A stretch of 64,000 nucleotides of DNA from contig NC_083603.1 in the NCBI RefSeq assembly GCF_029168945.1, positions 50,850,406 through 50,914,405 of the forward strand, in the 5' to 3' direction. This stretch comes from Cannabis sativa (lineage: Eukaryota > Streptophyta > Magnoliopsida > Rosales > Cannabaceae). Position numbers and translations under genes: made by a program. The notes under the pieces are model-generated. The model was not told the origin of the DNA, did not search any database, and saw only the letters and a program-made list of their open reading frames with translations. Positions 22,915 through 34,373 of this stretch are shown here, piece after piece (the stretch's first letter is position 1; the number at the start of each line of letters is the position of its first letter).

Positions 22915-24755
22915 TAAGGGGTTGTTTTATTTTTATACTTTAAAAGTTTTTTTTTTTTTTTTGTATTTTTACAGAATTTCACACAGAAACTCCTATAGCA
23001 ATTAACGGAACAACTTAAATCGCAATTAAAATCCGTATAGCAACCTACGTAGAAACTACTGGAATAACTCAAACCGTAAATTTTATAAAAATAATAAAAA
23101 GTTAAAAAATAGTATTAGGCAATTCCCCAAATTATAATTATTTTGAAAGTTTGAGAGACATTATTTTTTAAAAAAAAAATAGAGACAAAATCATACAAGT
23201 ATCAAAATTTAAGAGATAAAAAATCAATTTATTCTATATATTATTATATTGTTATTATAAAAGTAAAGTTACTTTTTATTATTTTAATAATATTTACAAA
23301 CTAAAAACTATAAAAAAAAAAAAAAAAACAAGAGTAAATTGTTGTACAACCCTGAATATTTTTCACAATTAATAGGAGTGTTCATCAAGAATGATATTGT
23401 AATGACTGAATTAACTATTTAATGAGAATTTGATGATTTATTAAAGAAAAATGTATCTAAAAAAATATATTTTAATTAAAGTTTATAATATTTAAGCTTT
23501 TCATATTTTTCATTTTATTAATATGTTAATATTAACAAACCATAATTAAATAGACTTTATTATAAAATATAATTTATCAAAAGAGTAATGATACATACTT
23601 GAATTTACAATATTAACTTTAAATATTCATATTAATTCATGTTTAGGAAAAAAAAATTATTAATGACATGAAAAATGAATATTTTGTACAATTTAATTTA
23701 AGTATGTCATGAATTAAATTATAATATTATCATCATTATAATTAAAATTTTAGTTGCAGTTTATAATAGTATATACAAGTATTATATAAAGACAACATAT
23801 TCTCAACATTTTATCATCTACCATAATTGGAACTTAGTTGAAGATTGAGCTAAATTTTAGGCACTCCTGCAACATGAGTAATAGTTATATTAGGAAACAG
23901 AGAAAATGAACCATATTCATTTATTTCTTTTTTTACAAAGTTAGACAAAAGGAGACAATTCAGAAACATTCTTAGCATATGATTCAATAAATTAAATTGG
24001 CAAATGAACAGCTAAACACCAAGATATAGCCAATAATATACAGTTAACCTTCTAGTCTTTAGACCAATGTCTTGGACCTCAAAAAGCTCTATATGGTAAA
24101 CTATTGTTTGGGCTTATTAAATAAAGGAGGAAAGAAAGAAAACCCAGCCTAGACCCCAAGTCACAATACGCTTTTGTTCGACCCATTTGATTATATAATA
24201 ATTAATTTTTGGGTTATTCTAACATAATTTGTCGTTTATTTCTTTATTTTCGATACCAACCACGTATCATATAATCCAAACTTAACACAACAATAAGTTG
24301 TTCCTCTTTTTCATTTTGGGTTCCAATAATTTGTTCAAGGCAATTGTCAAAACTCTTTCTTTCAAATATATATAAAATCATCAGGAATTTATTTATTTTA
24401 TAATGAACAAACAAAAAAGTATTAAAAGAACGAAAGCAATTGAAGTTATTACATCCTTCACGATACTCAGGTGACACCCTAAAGCTAAGATTAAGAAGAG
24501 CTTTATCAGTATCTACTTTTGTCCAAATTGTGTATAAAAAATTAGGTTATAACCTACAATAGAAAAAGCACTTCTGTCTAAATAAACTAAATTTCCCCAA
24601 ACCTTTTTCACAAAGAAAAAATAAAAACAAAAACAAACAAAAGGAGAAACTTCACTTGTATGCATGTCAATTGACATAATACCCCACCCATAATTTAATT
24701 AAATACAATCAACTTTTTATTAGTCTGAAATTAGTGATACATAATTATCCACATC

Positions 24756-24798
<43 letters not shown>

Positions 24799-25483
24799 AA
24801 CAAGCACAAGCACTTGCCTCCGTGACTTCTCTTATACGTAAAACTAAAAGTACCCTATTCTATTCTATTATGTACCCACCAATTTTCATTTTTTAAAAAG
24901 TAATAATAAAAAGTTATTACCAATTTAGTACCTTGAAAATCAAAGTCATATCTCATATGGTCCAATTATTAGTACTCTTATTATTAGCCCCTCCAAAGTC
25001 AGAAAAACAACACAAAGCAAACGACCAAATCTTATGGAGAAGAGCTGTTATTGTTTTAGCCAGTTGGCTAGGCAAAACTAAGTAACAGTAATAGAATGAA
25101 ATGAGATCATTAATTAAACCAAAATTAAATTACAGATGTTATTCTACATAATGAAAACTTTGAACATACATTGTCAAGACAACAAACAATCAAAATATGT
25201 GTTAAAAAATAACTCAAACACAAACACCCATCAAGATGCCCTAACCCACCAAATAATTACACCCATATTATATCTACCCAAAATTACCCAATTGCCAAAC
25301 TCGACACTAAACTCAGTACCGAGTCAACCCAAACTCATTCCTCCAAAAACAACATTAAAAATTACAACATTTTTTTCCTTTCCATTTTGCACCAAAATAG
25401 AAAATTTACAGAGACTAAACCTAAAAGAAAGATAACAAAAAAAAAAAAAAAAAACTGAAAAAGAAAAATAATAATATTGAAAA
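22915..25483. other. AT-rich intergenic region
   Basis: About 2.6 kb between the retroposon and the U-box gene. Long A and T runs, no supportable gene, no LTRs or inverted ends recognised. It includes the ATT microsatellite listed separately and should include the 3' UTR of the minus-strand U-box gene near 25300-25483. Confidence 0.4.
24757..24797. repeat. (ATT)n microsatellite
   Basis: About 41 bp of uninterrupted ATT units, roughly 13.7 copies. Likely polymorphic. Confidence 0.95.
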
Positions 25484-27148
25484 TTAAAAAGTTGTTGAAT
25501 TTGCACTGTGTAACATATGCATATTCCTTCCGGCACCACCAACTCGGTACCTTGACCCTGTGAATCCGCTGCCGCCGGAGTTAAGCGCAGCTTCCCAGTC
25601 ACCTTCTTCATCTTCCCCTTCATCTCTCCCTCTCATCATCTGCAACATTCTCTTAGCTTTCTCTCTAGCCCTCTCACTCCCTCTCTCCTCAATCTCCCTT
25701 AACACCTCCACGGCTCTGGCTTCCTTAGCCAATCCTCTGAATCTCATGCTTCCATGGCTGAGTGCAAACAGAGCTGCAACACAGTTCTCCCGAGTCGACT
25801 CAGATTCCAACTCGTTCCTCCTAAGCATACTCACAAGGCACTCCACTGCGTTGGCATCGAGCATGGAGGACCTTCCCTCCGGACAAACCGCCAAGTTGCA
25901 GAGAATCAGCAATACCCGACTTGCCGAAGATCCCGTTTGGGATAAGGCCAAGAGTGTCGGGACCGCGTTGAGCTTCACCAGTTTGACTCGGTTGCTCTGA
26001 ACCAGTGTCAAGTGGTACAAAGCCAGGGCTGAGTCGTGCCGAGTCCGCTCGCTCTCGGAACGGACGAGTGCGTGCATAAGCGGCGGTAGAGCGCCGAGTA
26101 CGCCTATAGCCATTTTGTTCTCGTCTTCTAATGCCAAGCTGAAAAGAGCTCCGGCGGCGTGCTCCTGAGATTCGCTGGAGCCGCCTTTGAGGACGTCGAT
26201 CAAGAATGGAACGAATCCTGACCGCACGATCATCACCTTGTTCGGTTTTTCGAGCGAAAGGTTCACTAACGAAGCTATGGCGTTTGTCTGGACAACGGCG
26301 TATCTGGAAGTGATCAGAGGTTTTAGAGCCAAGAGAAGGCGAGGAGTACAGAGCGAAACCCTAAGCTCTTCTTTCGTTCTGGTCGTCTTTCTGAGCAAAA
26401 TCACGGCTTCTTCTTGCTCCACTACTTCAGGATTCTTGAGCTTCTTCAACAAATTCTCTTCTTCTTCCGACACCGTGCCGTTGGAATTGGGGATTCCAGT
26501 TAAGGCATCGAGCTCCGCAATTTCAGAGGAAGACGACGAAGAGTAGCATAGAGGTCTAGTCGCGAGGGGAAGAGGAGTACCCGGGTTCGACGTGCCTGGA
26601 ATGACAACCGATTCCTCCGATGAGCTAGAGTAGAAATGGTTCACTCGGGGGCCCAACTCAGTCGCCGCGTGGGAGAATATCACAGGCGGATTCTCAGCTA
26701 CACCGCGGAGAAGCTCCCGTTCCGAAACCCTAAGGTCCGGTTTCCGCGCTCTGTTAACCTCCTCCTCCTCGGCCTCCATTAAAGCTCGAACGACCTTCTC
26801 GACAGATTCGTACTCCGGTAGACGCGGGTGCTCCATACCGGAATCGTCGCACCAATGAGCAATCGTGGACTTGATGGCTCTGTTCGCAATCACGGTTGAG
26901 AAATCGGGTCGGGACCCGTCTTCAAGCTTGGGAGAAAACCCTAAATCTCTACATACTTGTACAGTGGCCCTCTCAAAGGTCTGACCTGAGGAGACGATAA
27001 CTGGGTCAGCCATCAAAGTACCATAAACGGGGCAGACGAAATCCTTAGGGGGTGGCTTGATATCCATTTTTGAGGTCGAGGGAGACGAAGAAGAAGAAGA
27101 GGAACGATAGAAGGAGATCTTCCACCTGTGTTTACCATTACCCCCCAT
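25484..27148 (-). CDS. U-box/ARM-repeat E3 ubiquitin ligase (PUB38-41-like)
   Basis: An intronless gene for 554 residues, started at the ATG at 27148 (MGGNGKHRW). A basic/serine-rich N-terminus precedes a U-box at about residues 34-103 (PPKDFVCPVYGTLMADPVIV ... IKSTIAHWC), the surface that recruits a ubiquitin-conjugating enzyme. A variable acidic/serine-rich linker runs to about 225. Armadillo repeats from about 230 to 500 include VVQTNAIASLVNLSLE, SQEHAAGALFSLALEDENKM and RVLLILCNLAVCPEGRSS, which in this family bind targets. Length, order and lack of introns match Arabidopsis PUB38-PUB41. It acts in ubiquitin transfer; the substrate cannot be told. GC content is higher than in the flanks. 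No defects seen. Confidence 0.93.
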   Translation of the reverse strand: MGGNGKHRWKISFYRSSSSSSSPSTSKMDIKPPPKDFVCPVYGTLMADPVIVSSGQTFERATVQVCRDLGFSPKLEDGSRPDFSTVIANRAIKSTIAHWCDDSGMEHPRLPEYESVEKVVRALMEAEEEEVNRARKPDLRVSERELLRGVAENPPVIFSHAATELGPRVNHFYSSSSEESVVIPGTSNPGTPLPLATRPLCYSSSSSSEIAELDALTGIPNSNGTVSEEEENLLKKLKNPEVVEQEEAVILLRKTTRTKEELRVSLCTPRLLLALKPLITSRYAVVQTNAIASLVNLSLEKPNKVMIVRSGFVPFLIDVLKGGSSESQEHAAGALFSLALEDENKMAIGVLGALPPLMHALVRSESERTRHDSALALYHLTLVQSNRVKLVKLNAVPTLLALSQTGSSASRVLLILCNLAVCPEGRSSMLDANAVECLVSMLRRNELESESTRENCVAALFALSHGSMRFRGLAKEARAVEVLREIEERGSERAREKAKRMLQMMRGRDEGEDEEGDWEAALNSGGSGFTGSRYRVGGAGRNMHMLHSANSTTF

Positions 27149-27658
27149 AATCCAAAAGTAAAGCTCAAAGAGATTCTTTCAATCTCAAATCCGTATTATA
27201 ATAAACATATGTCTGTGAATAAACAAAGTTGAGCTAGTCAATGGCTAAAATGGGTTTTGGTCCAAAGTTAAGATTGAGCAAGTAAAAATGGTAAAGAATA
27301 TAAAAAGAATACGTCTTGTAGACCTGTAGCTATGGCGGAGAAGATGAAGATGTTAGTAGAATTGAGTAAGCAGAGGTAAGGGAAGAAGGAGGGAGAGTCG
27401 AGATTATTGGGTCTCTTCTAAGTTCTAGCAATGTTTTTTTTTTTCTTTCTTTCGTTTTTTCCTTATTATGAGCTTTTCTATGATATTTTTTTGTTTTTAC
27501 CAAATTTTCTTTTTTTCTTAATTGGAAAATTGTCAAAATTGACTATTTTTTTTTTTCCTTCTGGAAATACAAGATTGACCACTCTTCACACCGATTACCA
27601 ACTCGTTTGGCAACGACACCGTGGTTGGTTTTTTTTTGTCATAGAAATAAAATTAAAA
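27149..27658. other. Upstream region of the U-box gene, to the LINE insertion
   Basis: Probably the promoter and 5' UTR of the minus-strand U-box gene. Contains long T-runs at 27436-27444 and 27547-27556. No other gene supported; short frames here are low-complexity. Confidence 0.4.
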
Positions 27659-27724
27659 CAAATAATTTTTTGGCAACTCGTTTGGTGTGGAAGATTCTGC
27701 TTAGTAGTCATATGAGTACTGATT

Positions 27725-28438
27725 TGTGGTACTAATTACATGATGCGTCAGGAGTTTTCACTGTTAGGAGTGCATATTCTCTGCTTCAATCAATGAAACC
27801 CAACAAAGATATTCCAGATAGCTTTGGAATCTGGAGGCTCTTATGGCAGCTGCAGCTCCCTCCAAAGGTTCTCAATTTTTTATGGAGAGCTTCTACCAAC
27901 AGTTTCCCAACTCGGTTTAATTTCCACAAAACATGTTCCAATTGCTGCAACGTGTCCGTTCTGCCTTGCTGCTCTTGAGACGATTCTGGATGTGCTGGTG
28001 CGGTGCTCTTTTGCTCAAAGTTGCTGGAGCAAGGTTCCAATTTCTGTTGTGGCGCCTAATGCAATGATGTTCTCGAGTTGGTTCGAAGCGGGTTTAGTAT
28101 CGTGGAACTCGGTCGAGGCTCTTGAGGCTGGTATGGTCTGTTGGTCAGTTTGGACTCATCGGAACGAGTTAGTTTGGAACTCCAAGCACCCTGATGCGAG
28201 TGAGGTAGTGACAATGGCAAAGTTAAATTATGTTGAATGGTTTAATGCTCAAAAAGTTAATGTCACAGATGCAAGCTTAAATTGGGCGACGACATTGCCT
28301 ATGGAGCAATGGACAGCTCCCGATTTCCCTTTTGTCAAAGTTAATGTGGATGGTGCACTTTTTTCTTCCCAAGGGCGGTATGGATTGGGTTTGATTGCAA
28401 GGTCTGCTGCGGGGTTGGTCTTGGGGGTGTTAAACAAG
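27725..28438 (+). pseudogene. LINE polyprotein C-terminal part: zf-RVT and start of RNase H
   Basis: The first frame gives a zf-RVT block (IWRLLWQLQLPPKVLNFLW). Near 27915-27935 the frame changes, and the downstream frame continues ATCPFCLAALETILDVLVRC, the cysteine part of the same domain. It then runs through TAPDFPFVKVNVDGALF, the start of a plant LINE RNase H domain, to GLGLIARSAAGLVLGV, where copia B interrupts it. It resumes at 30733. The frameshift and truncation make it non-functional. Confidence 0.8.
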
Positions 28439-28677
28439 TGTTGGAATCGATTACTTAACTGTTAGTTGTTATTTCTGTTATTTCTGTTATTTCTGTTAGT
28501 TAAGTTTCTGTTATTGTTCATCTGCTTTGTACTCAAACACTTAGTATAAATAAAGGCTGGGCTACTCATGTTGAGTAATGCTCTTCATTCATTTTCTCCC
28601 TCAGATTTTTCTGTTTGGCTTCTGCCTCTGGTTTCTGGCTTCTGCCTTTTCTCTTTCAAAGGTTCTTACCTTTCACA
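28439..28677 (+). repeat. Copia B 5' LTR
   Basis: 239 bp bounded by TGTTGG and TTTCACA and directly followed by tRNA-iMet-type primer-binding site TGGTATCA. It has three TTTCTGTTA-like direct repeats near its start and a TATA-like box at about 28545. No second copy in the window. Confidence 0.85.
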
Positions 28678-30732
28678 TGGTATCATCGTCTTCTTGACTT
28701 ACGTCCATGGAGTCTTCCTCCTCCGATCCTCAAACTACGCTTCCTCATGCTCCTGGCCTCAATCATCATCCTTGGAATCCTTTTTCCAACTCACTTTCAT
28801 CTTCTCTCACTTTGAAGCTCGATCGCAACAACTACTTGTCCTGGAAATCCCAAGTCGTTCCCACTGTAATTGGTCATGATCTTGATCAATTCTTGTTCTC
28901 TGCTGTTACTCCTCCTATGAATCTGGTGACTGGTGCAGTTAATCCTGAGTATCTTCAATGGAAAAAGAAGGATCAACTTCTCTTGTCTTGGTTGCGATCG
29001 TCAATGTCGGAATCGATTCTTGCTGTTGTTGCTACTCTCACTTCGTCTTACTCTGTTTGGCATGCCCTGGAACAGAAGTTCTCCAGTCAAACCAAGGCAC
29101 GTCTCCTTCAGCTCAAAGGCCAGTTCTCGCGTCTTCAAAAGGCTGGTCTCTCGATATCTGATTATGTCGATAAAGCTCAGATGATTGCTGATGCCCTGTC
29201 CATTGCTGGTTCTCCTGTATCAAATCAAGATTTGGTATTACAGCTCCTCAATGGTCTGGGTCCTGAATTTGACCCTGTGGTCTCTGGCATCACCTCTCGC
29301 AGTGATGTTCTTTCTTTTGAAGAGGTTCAGGCGCTTCTCCTTTCCCATGAAACAAGACTCGAGCATCACCACTCAGTTGCTGATCACTCTCTTCATCTTC
29401 AAGCTAATCTTGCTTTTCAACAAGCAAGGCATGGGAACAATCGTTCTTTTGGACGAGGCAATGCACCTGACACCAATCGCAATCGTTCTTATGGCCGTGG
29501 ATCTGGCAATCGACTATTATGTCAAGTCTGCCTTCGCACAGGACATACTGCTGCAGTTTGTCACTACCGTTTCGACAAAAATTGGGTTACCCCCAAATAC
29601 GGTAACTTTACTCCTCAAGCTCACTTATCTGAAATTGACATTTCCTATGATCCACAGGCTTTCCTTACTACAATGATCCCTGAAATTGGGGACGATGAAT
29701 CTTGGTATGTGGACACGGGTGCCACAAATCATGTGGCCAATGATACTACTCATCTGGACATTGCTGAGCCATACAAAGGTGCTGAAACCATGGCTGTGGG
29801 AAATGGTAAGCAACTGGTTATTTCCAATATTGGTCAGTCTACTCTCCCCTCTCTAGTTAACTCTCAATCTTTACATCTAAAGTCTATCCTTCATGTCCCT
29901 TCTATGAAAAAGAACCTCATTAGTGTTTCTCAACTAACAACTGAAAATGATGTGTTTCTTGAGTTTCATAAATCCTGTTGTTTTGTCAAGGACAAACTCA
30001 CGGGGACAGTGCTGCTTAAAGGGAAAGCTAAAGGCGGCTTGTACAAGCTTGGTGATAAATCAAACTCCTCAATTCAGTGTCATCTTACTACTTCTCCCAA
30101 GAACTTGTCAATTGATTGTAATTGTTCTTGTACATGTCATTTGAATAAACCTGTAACTTCTTGTACCACTCAAGAAATGAATAAAGATGACAATAGTTTT
30201 TCTTTGTCTCCTTTGAATCATCAAGTTTTTAATACTATTAAATCTAATGACATAAACGCCTGGCACTGCAAGCTGGGTCACCCAGCAAACACTACACTAG
30301 CCAAACTTTTGCCTCAGCTTCCACATACTGGTTCCCTGCAACACTTGCAATTTTGTAAAGCCTGTCATATAGGCAAGAGTCATAAGCTGCCCTTCCCTAA
30401 TTCCAACAGTAGAGCCTCTCAACCCTTGGCTCTCATTCATACGGACCTCTGGGGTCCATCCCACATTACCTCTAAAGAGGGATTCAAATACTATGTACAC
30501 TTTCTCGACGATTATAGTCGATATTGTTGGATATACCCTCTCACTGTAAAGAGTCAAGCCTTTGAGGTCTTTATCAAGTTTAAAAGCCTAGTTGAGAAAC
30601 AATTTAACCTACCTATTAAGAGTGTCCAAGCTGACTGGGGGGGTGAGTATAGGACTTTTGCTAGGTTCTTATCTGACCAAGGCATACACTTTCAGCACCC
30701 ATGTCCTCGAACAAGTGAGCAAAATGGCAGGG
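28439..30732 (+). mobile_element. Copia element B: single 5' LTR, cut off inside integrase
   Basis: The 5' LTR starts TGTTGGAATCG at 28439 and ends TTTCACA at 28677 (239 bp), with TATA-like GTATAAATAAAG near 28545. The primer-binding site TGGTATCA follows at 28678. Gag, zinc knuckle, protease and most of integrase follow in one open frame. At about 30732, just after the integrase EQNGR motif, the sequence changes directly to the LINE RNase H. There is no RT, RNase H, polypurine tract or 3' LTR, and no right-hand target duplication. The five bases left of the LTR are ACAAG. Confidence 0.85.
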
Positions 30733-30737
30733 GCTAG
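28707..30737 (+). pseudogene. Copia B gag-protease-integrase, uninterrupted but 3'-truncated
   Basis: A single open frame of 676 codons from ATG 28707. Order: gag (about residues 25-220; KLDRNNYLSWKSQVVPTV), zinc knuckle CQVCLRTGHTAAVC near 275, aspartic protease ESWYVDTGATNHV near 330, GAG-pre-integrase AWHCKLGHP near 520, and integrase core with IHTDLWGP and QADWGGEY and the third acidic residue in SEQNGR at the very end. The stop at 30735-30737 comes from fused LINE sequence. The lack of stops or frameshifts suggests a recent origin, but without RT it cannot self-replicate. Similar in type to copia A (Ale/Retrofit-like). Confidence 0.88.
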
Positions 30738-31092
30738 AAGTTTATCTAGAGAGGGTTCTTTGCAACCTCATATTATCGAAGCCATTGGTATCAAGGAAGC
30801 TCTCTCTTGGAGTAAAGCAAATGGATGGTCACAGATTGTTGTTGAGTCGGATTTTTTAAGGGTCATTAATGATTTGCAAAAGTTCAAAAATATGGCTTCT
30901 CCTTATGGTCATATTCTTTATGATTGTATGACTTTGGTTGCTGATTTCGATGTTGTTTCTTTTAATTTTGCTAAGCGGACTGCTAATAAGGTGGCGCATG
31001 CCTTGGCGCGATCTTCTCTTGTTGAGGCTGACCGTATTTTTAGTAGGGACTCCTTACCTTTTGTTTTTGCATTCTTTGTTTTGGATGATTAA
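30733..31092 (+). pseudogene. LINE RNase H domain, second part
   Basis: Reads ARSLSREGSLQPHIIEAIGI, then EALSWSKANGW, IVVESDFLRVIND and VAHALARSSL, the central and C-terminal parts of the plant LINE RNase H domain. It continues the frame interrupted at 28438, with few or no residues lost, and ends in a stop at 31090-31092 shortly before the poly(A) tail. An upstream ATG at 30723 belongs to the copia junction and is not a genuine start. Confidence 0.8.
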
Positions 31093-31138
31093 GTTTAATG
31101 AAATTAAATCATTATTCAAAAAAAATCAAATAATTTTT

Positions 31139-32160
31139 AGGGGAAAAAACAAGAAAATACAAAAAAGAAAAAAAAATTACAAAAATATATTATAGGCCAG
31201 TTCTTTAAACATTTATACAACCCACAAATAAATATTTACAAAAGTAGCACTTCCTCTAAACCTTCAACCGCACAAAACAGAACGATGAAGAACAACAGTC
31301 CTCGATCGTTCAAAGAAGCAACACAACCGAAATGAAACCAAATCGAGGGAAAGACCACCATTAATTCCAGCGAATTCCACTAGATAAGAAGACATGTAAC
31401 GATCTAAACGGAATGTGACGAAAAATAGACCAGAAAAACTGTGAAGAAACTGAAATTACATATTTGTTTTCAGTTTTATTCGATCAAAACAACTCCCCCT
31501 AATATCGAAATCCAGATTCATGAAATGTAGATCTTTAACAAACAGATCTGGAGCTCCCTCCTCCCCCACGAATCCAAAACCAGATATGACGTGAAAAATT
31601 AAAAAAAAAAAAAAGTCATTAATAATAGATCTAAGTTATATATAGTTGCATTTTGGTTGATTTTTGATTTCCAATGTGGAATATATTTTTTTTATAAACA
31701 CAATAAGAAAAGCAAATTCGAATTAATCTACAACCAGTTACGTACGAGTGTGTTTCATAATAGTTTATCTATTTTGTAGGAATTTTGTTTGATAGTGAAA
31801 AAGAAAGATTACTTCTACATGGTAAGTTTTATGGAAATAGTTATATATCCGTTTTATAATAGCTGCAAAAAAGTTTTGATACAAACAAAACTAATGAAAA
31901 AACACAGGGTTCACAATTGGCAACAACTGACTTTAAATAACGAAAAGATCAGGAGCTCCCAATCAATCTAAATTAGATATAAACAATAAAGATAAGGTAT
32001 ATTTAGTTGCATTATCGTTTTTTTTTCTGATTTCAAAATAGAATTTTGTTCCAAGTTTTTTCAAGTTGATTTATAGTTGCATCATCATTTCATTATGGTT
32101 TTATTCAATATTGCAAGAATTTCTTTTGACAAAGAAAAAAAAAAGAAAACAGTTCAATAA
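31139..32160. repeat. Dispersed repeat family X, copy 1
   Basis: Shares a long series of blocks, in the same order and orientation, with 39012-40300: AGGGGAAAAAACAAG, TTACAAAAATAT, CATTTATACA, AACTGTGAAGAAACTGAAAT, AACTCCCCCTAATATCGA, AACAGATCTGGAGCTCCC and AATCTACAACCAGTTACGTA. No open frame of note. The left edge abuts the LINE target duplication at 31138. I could not find inverted or LTR ends, so the class is unknown. Confidence 0.7.
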
Positions 32161-32937
32161 AATGGTTAGTTTGTTTAATATATTTAATGTGAAGAAATGA
32201 GCCTCATTTCCCTTATTTTCCATGTGCTGGTTTGTTTGGCCTTTTGCCTTGACAGGTGGCTTCTTTCTATTTAGCAACCAACATTGAAGATCTCAAGGAA
32301 GATTTTCTTTGCCGTTGCAATGATTTATTAATCATTAGGTGTACTAAAGATTCTCTTTTCTGTTACGAATTGATTACAGCTGTAATGAGCCATTTAGGCT
32401 CCTCTTTGTACACACAGGTCTTTGGCCTGCTTTATAAATAGAATTTGCTCAGTCTCCATTTTGCTTGAGCTGAGATTTCACAATTCAATCATCTCTATTT
32501 TTCAACTTTTAAAACGTTTCATAATAGTTGCATTTTAGTTTTTTCATACTTTCGTAACAGTATTCAAACAAGAAAATAAAAAATATAGGGTTCATAATTG
32601 GAAATACAAGACTTGAACAGAAGAAAAGCAATAGAAGTAAGTTTCTTTTCTATTTTATAAAGATTATTTAAATTTTGTTTTAAAAATTAGTATTAAAAAT
32701 GTTCGGAAACATTACTAACATTAGCAATAACAGATTCAAAACAGTTTCAAAATATTTGTCTTATACTAATAATAATTTCATATTCACAAGAAAAAGAAGA
32801 CATTCCATTCCTAGTCTTTTGCAATGGACAATTTGATGATCGAATGAATTATGAAAATTATGAAGCTAGTGGACAATACATCTCAATCGATTGTAAATAT
32901 GATGAACTAATACAGAAGCTGATATTAACCCAAGATA
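32161..32937. other. Unassigned stretch between repeat X and the Sirevirus-like remnant
   Basis: A promoter- or LTR-like piece around 32330-32510 has a TTTATAAATAGA TATA-type box at about 32430 and a CA-ending tail, but no second copy or convincing duplication. The part from 32518 to 32660 again resembles the GTTGCATTTT/GGGTTCATAATTGG words of repeat X. No gene. Confidence 0.35.
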
Positions 32938-34373
32938 TGTTTCCAAGAGGGGGGTGAATTGGAAATTTAAACTAATTTCAGTAAATTAAAACTTTTAACA
33001 CAAAATTAAGCAATTAACCACTTAATCAAATATAGGCAAATAATATGGCAAGCAATATATTATAACAAATAATCAAACTTGCAAAGTAAAGAGTTTAAGG
33101 GTTAGAAATTGTAAACTCTCGATTTTTACAAGGTTCGATAGAACTAAGCCACCTACGTCCTTGGTCTTCAAAGCTATAGACCTAGCTTTGAATTCCAATA
33201 TCGAGCCAAGTTAACGGGCTTGACTAACCCTTACAATCGGGAAATTTTCACCAAGGTGTTTCTAAACCTCTTACAATAGTTTCGCACCACCGATGACTAT
33301 TAACCTCTTTCTCGGATTGTTGTAGTGCCAATCTCATTATAACCAGGTTGTTTACAATACTGGTGCCACCCTCACCTCAATCATAATATGAATATGTGTT
33401 TGAAATTACAAGCAAAATCACTCTAGAATTGAGATAATACAATGAAAACCTAGAGTGATAAGCAAGCACACTCAAGTTGAATAAACACAAAATTTTGGCT
33501 CAGAGTGTGTGAAAAGTGTTTGTTTGATTTTAAACTTGGAAGCTCATTAATCTCACTTAGATATGTTAGGTGTATGACATAAATGCTCAGCCAACTTGTA
33601 TTTTTGAGTAAAAAACAAGTTTATATAGTGTTGGGGTGAAAAGTAGCCGTTTATAGCCGTTACCACGCATTTCAAAATAAATTTTGGGAAAAACGAACTA
33701 CCTATTCTGTGAATAACGGACTACCTATTGAAAAAGGGTAGGCCGAAAATTGGGTAGGTTCAAAACATGCATTTTTCAGCACTAAAACGCGCATAACTCT
33801 TTACTCGATTATCCGATTTCAAAAATTCTAATTTTGTTATCTTAGTTAAATGAAATGTGATTTATAAATCCAATCAAAAAAAAATTTGAACTATCGTGTG
33901 AGAAAACTTGTTGCACAAGTTAGTGAGTGGGCCAAAATTTGAATTTAAAAAACTTAGTGTGCTATGCAAATCACTTTAACAAGACTAAAGTAAATTTATA
34001 CCACTTGATTTTGGGTAGTCTTGATGTAGATGAGCCTCCTAGCTTGATTTGCATGTTTTTTTTTATCCCAAGTTGACTTTTCTCGAGAGTTGACTTTGAC
34101 TTTCAGGTTGACTTTTGACTTTGGGCTTTTGAAGATCTCTTTTGAATAGGGTCTTGAGTTGTTTATCCCTTGATGAATCTTTTGCTCTTGATATGCTTGT
34201 TGAATCCATTTTTGGTTGCTTTGAAAAGATTGGTAAAATAAAAATACCAATTTGTCTTGAAAGTTTTATTTTCTCTTTTAATTTTGCTACAAAATCAACA
34301 AATCATTAGTAACAAATAATAATCAAATATTTGTTAATGATTAAAATAAGGAGACCTAAGAGTTTGAGTTAAA
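32938..34373 (-). repeat. Sirevirus-like 3' LTR (right boundary approximate)
   Basis: On the plus strand it begins TGTTTCCAAGAGGGGGG at 32938. The other boundary is placed next to the polypurine tract near 34373, where a clean TG start is not visible and may have mutated. A minus-strand TATATAAAC TATA-type word lies near 33613. No partner LTR is present. Confidence 0.6.

Larger units (their letters stand above)
27671..31126 (+). mobile_element. 5'-truncated LINE (L1-like), split by copia B
   Basis: The 12-bp CAAATAATTTTT occurs at 27659-27670 and again at 31127-31138, a target duplication around the element. The right end is a short A-run after TTTAATGAAATTAAATC. The LINE sequence is in two parts, 27671-28438 and about 30733-31126, together about 1.16 kb, so most of the LINE including endonuclease and RT core was never copied (5' truncation is normal for LINEs). 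It encodes the C-terminal zf-RVT and RNase H portions. Copia element B lies between the parts. Confidence 0.88.

Noticed and set aside
24754..24800. Regular ATT spacing considered as a CRISPR-like or satellite array
   Set aside because: A simple trinucleotide microsatellite; this is plant nuclear DNA and there are no spacers.
32361..32503. Possible solo LTR (TGTTACGAATT ... TTTTTCA with TATAAATA)
   Set aside because: The flanking five bases do not match and no second copy is present in the window.
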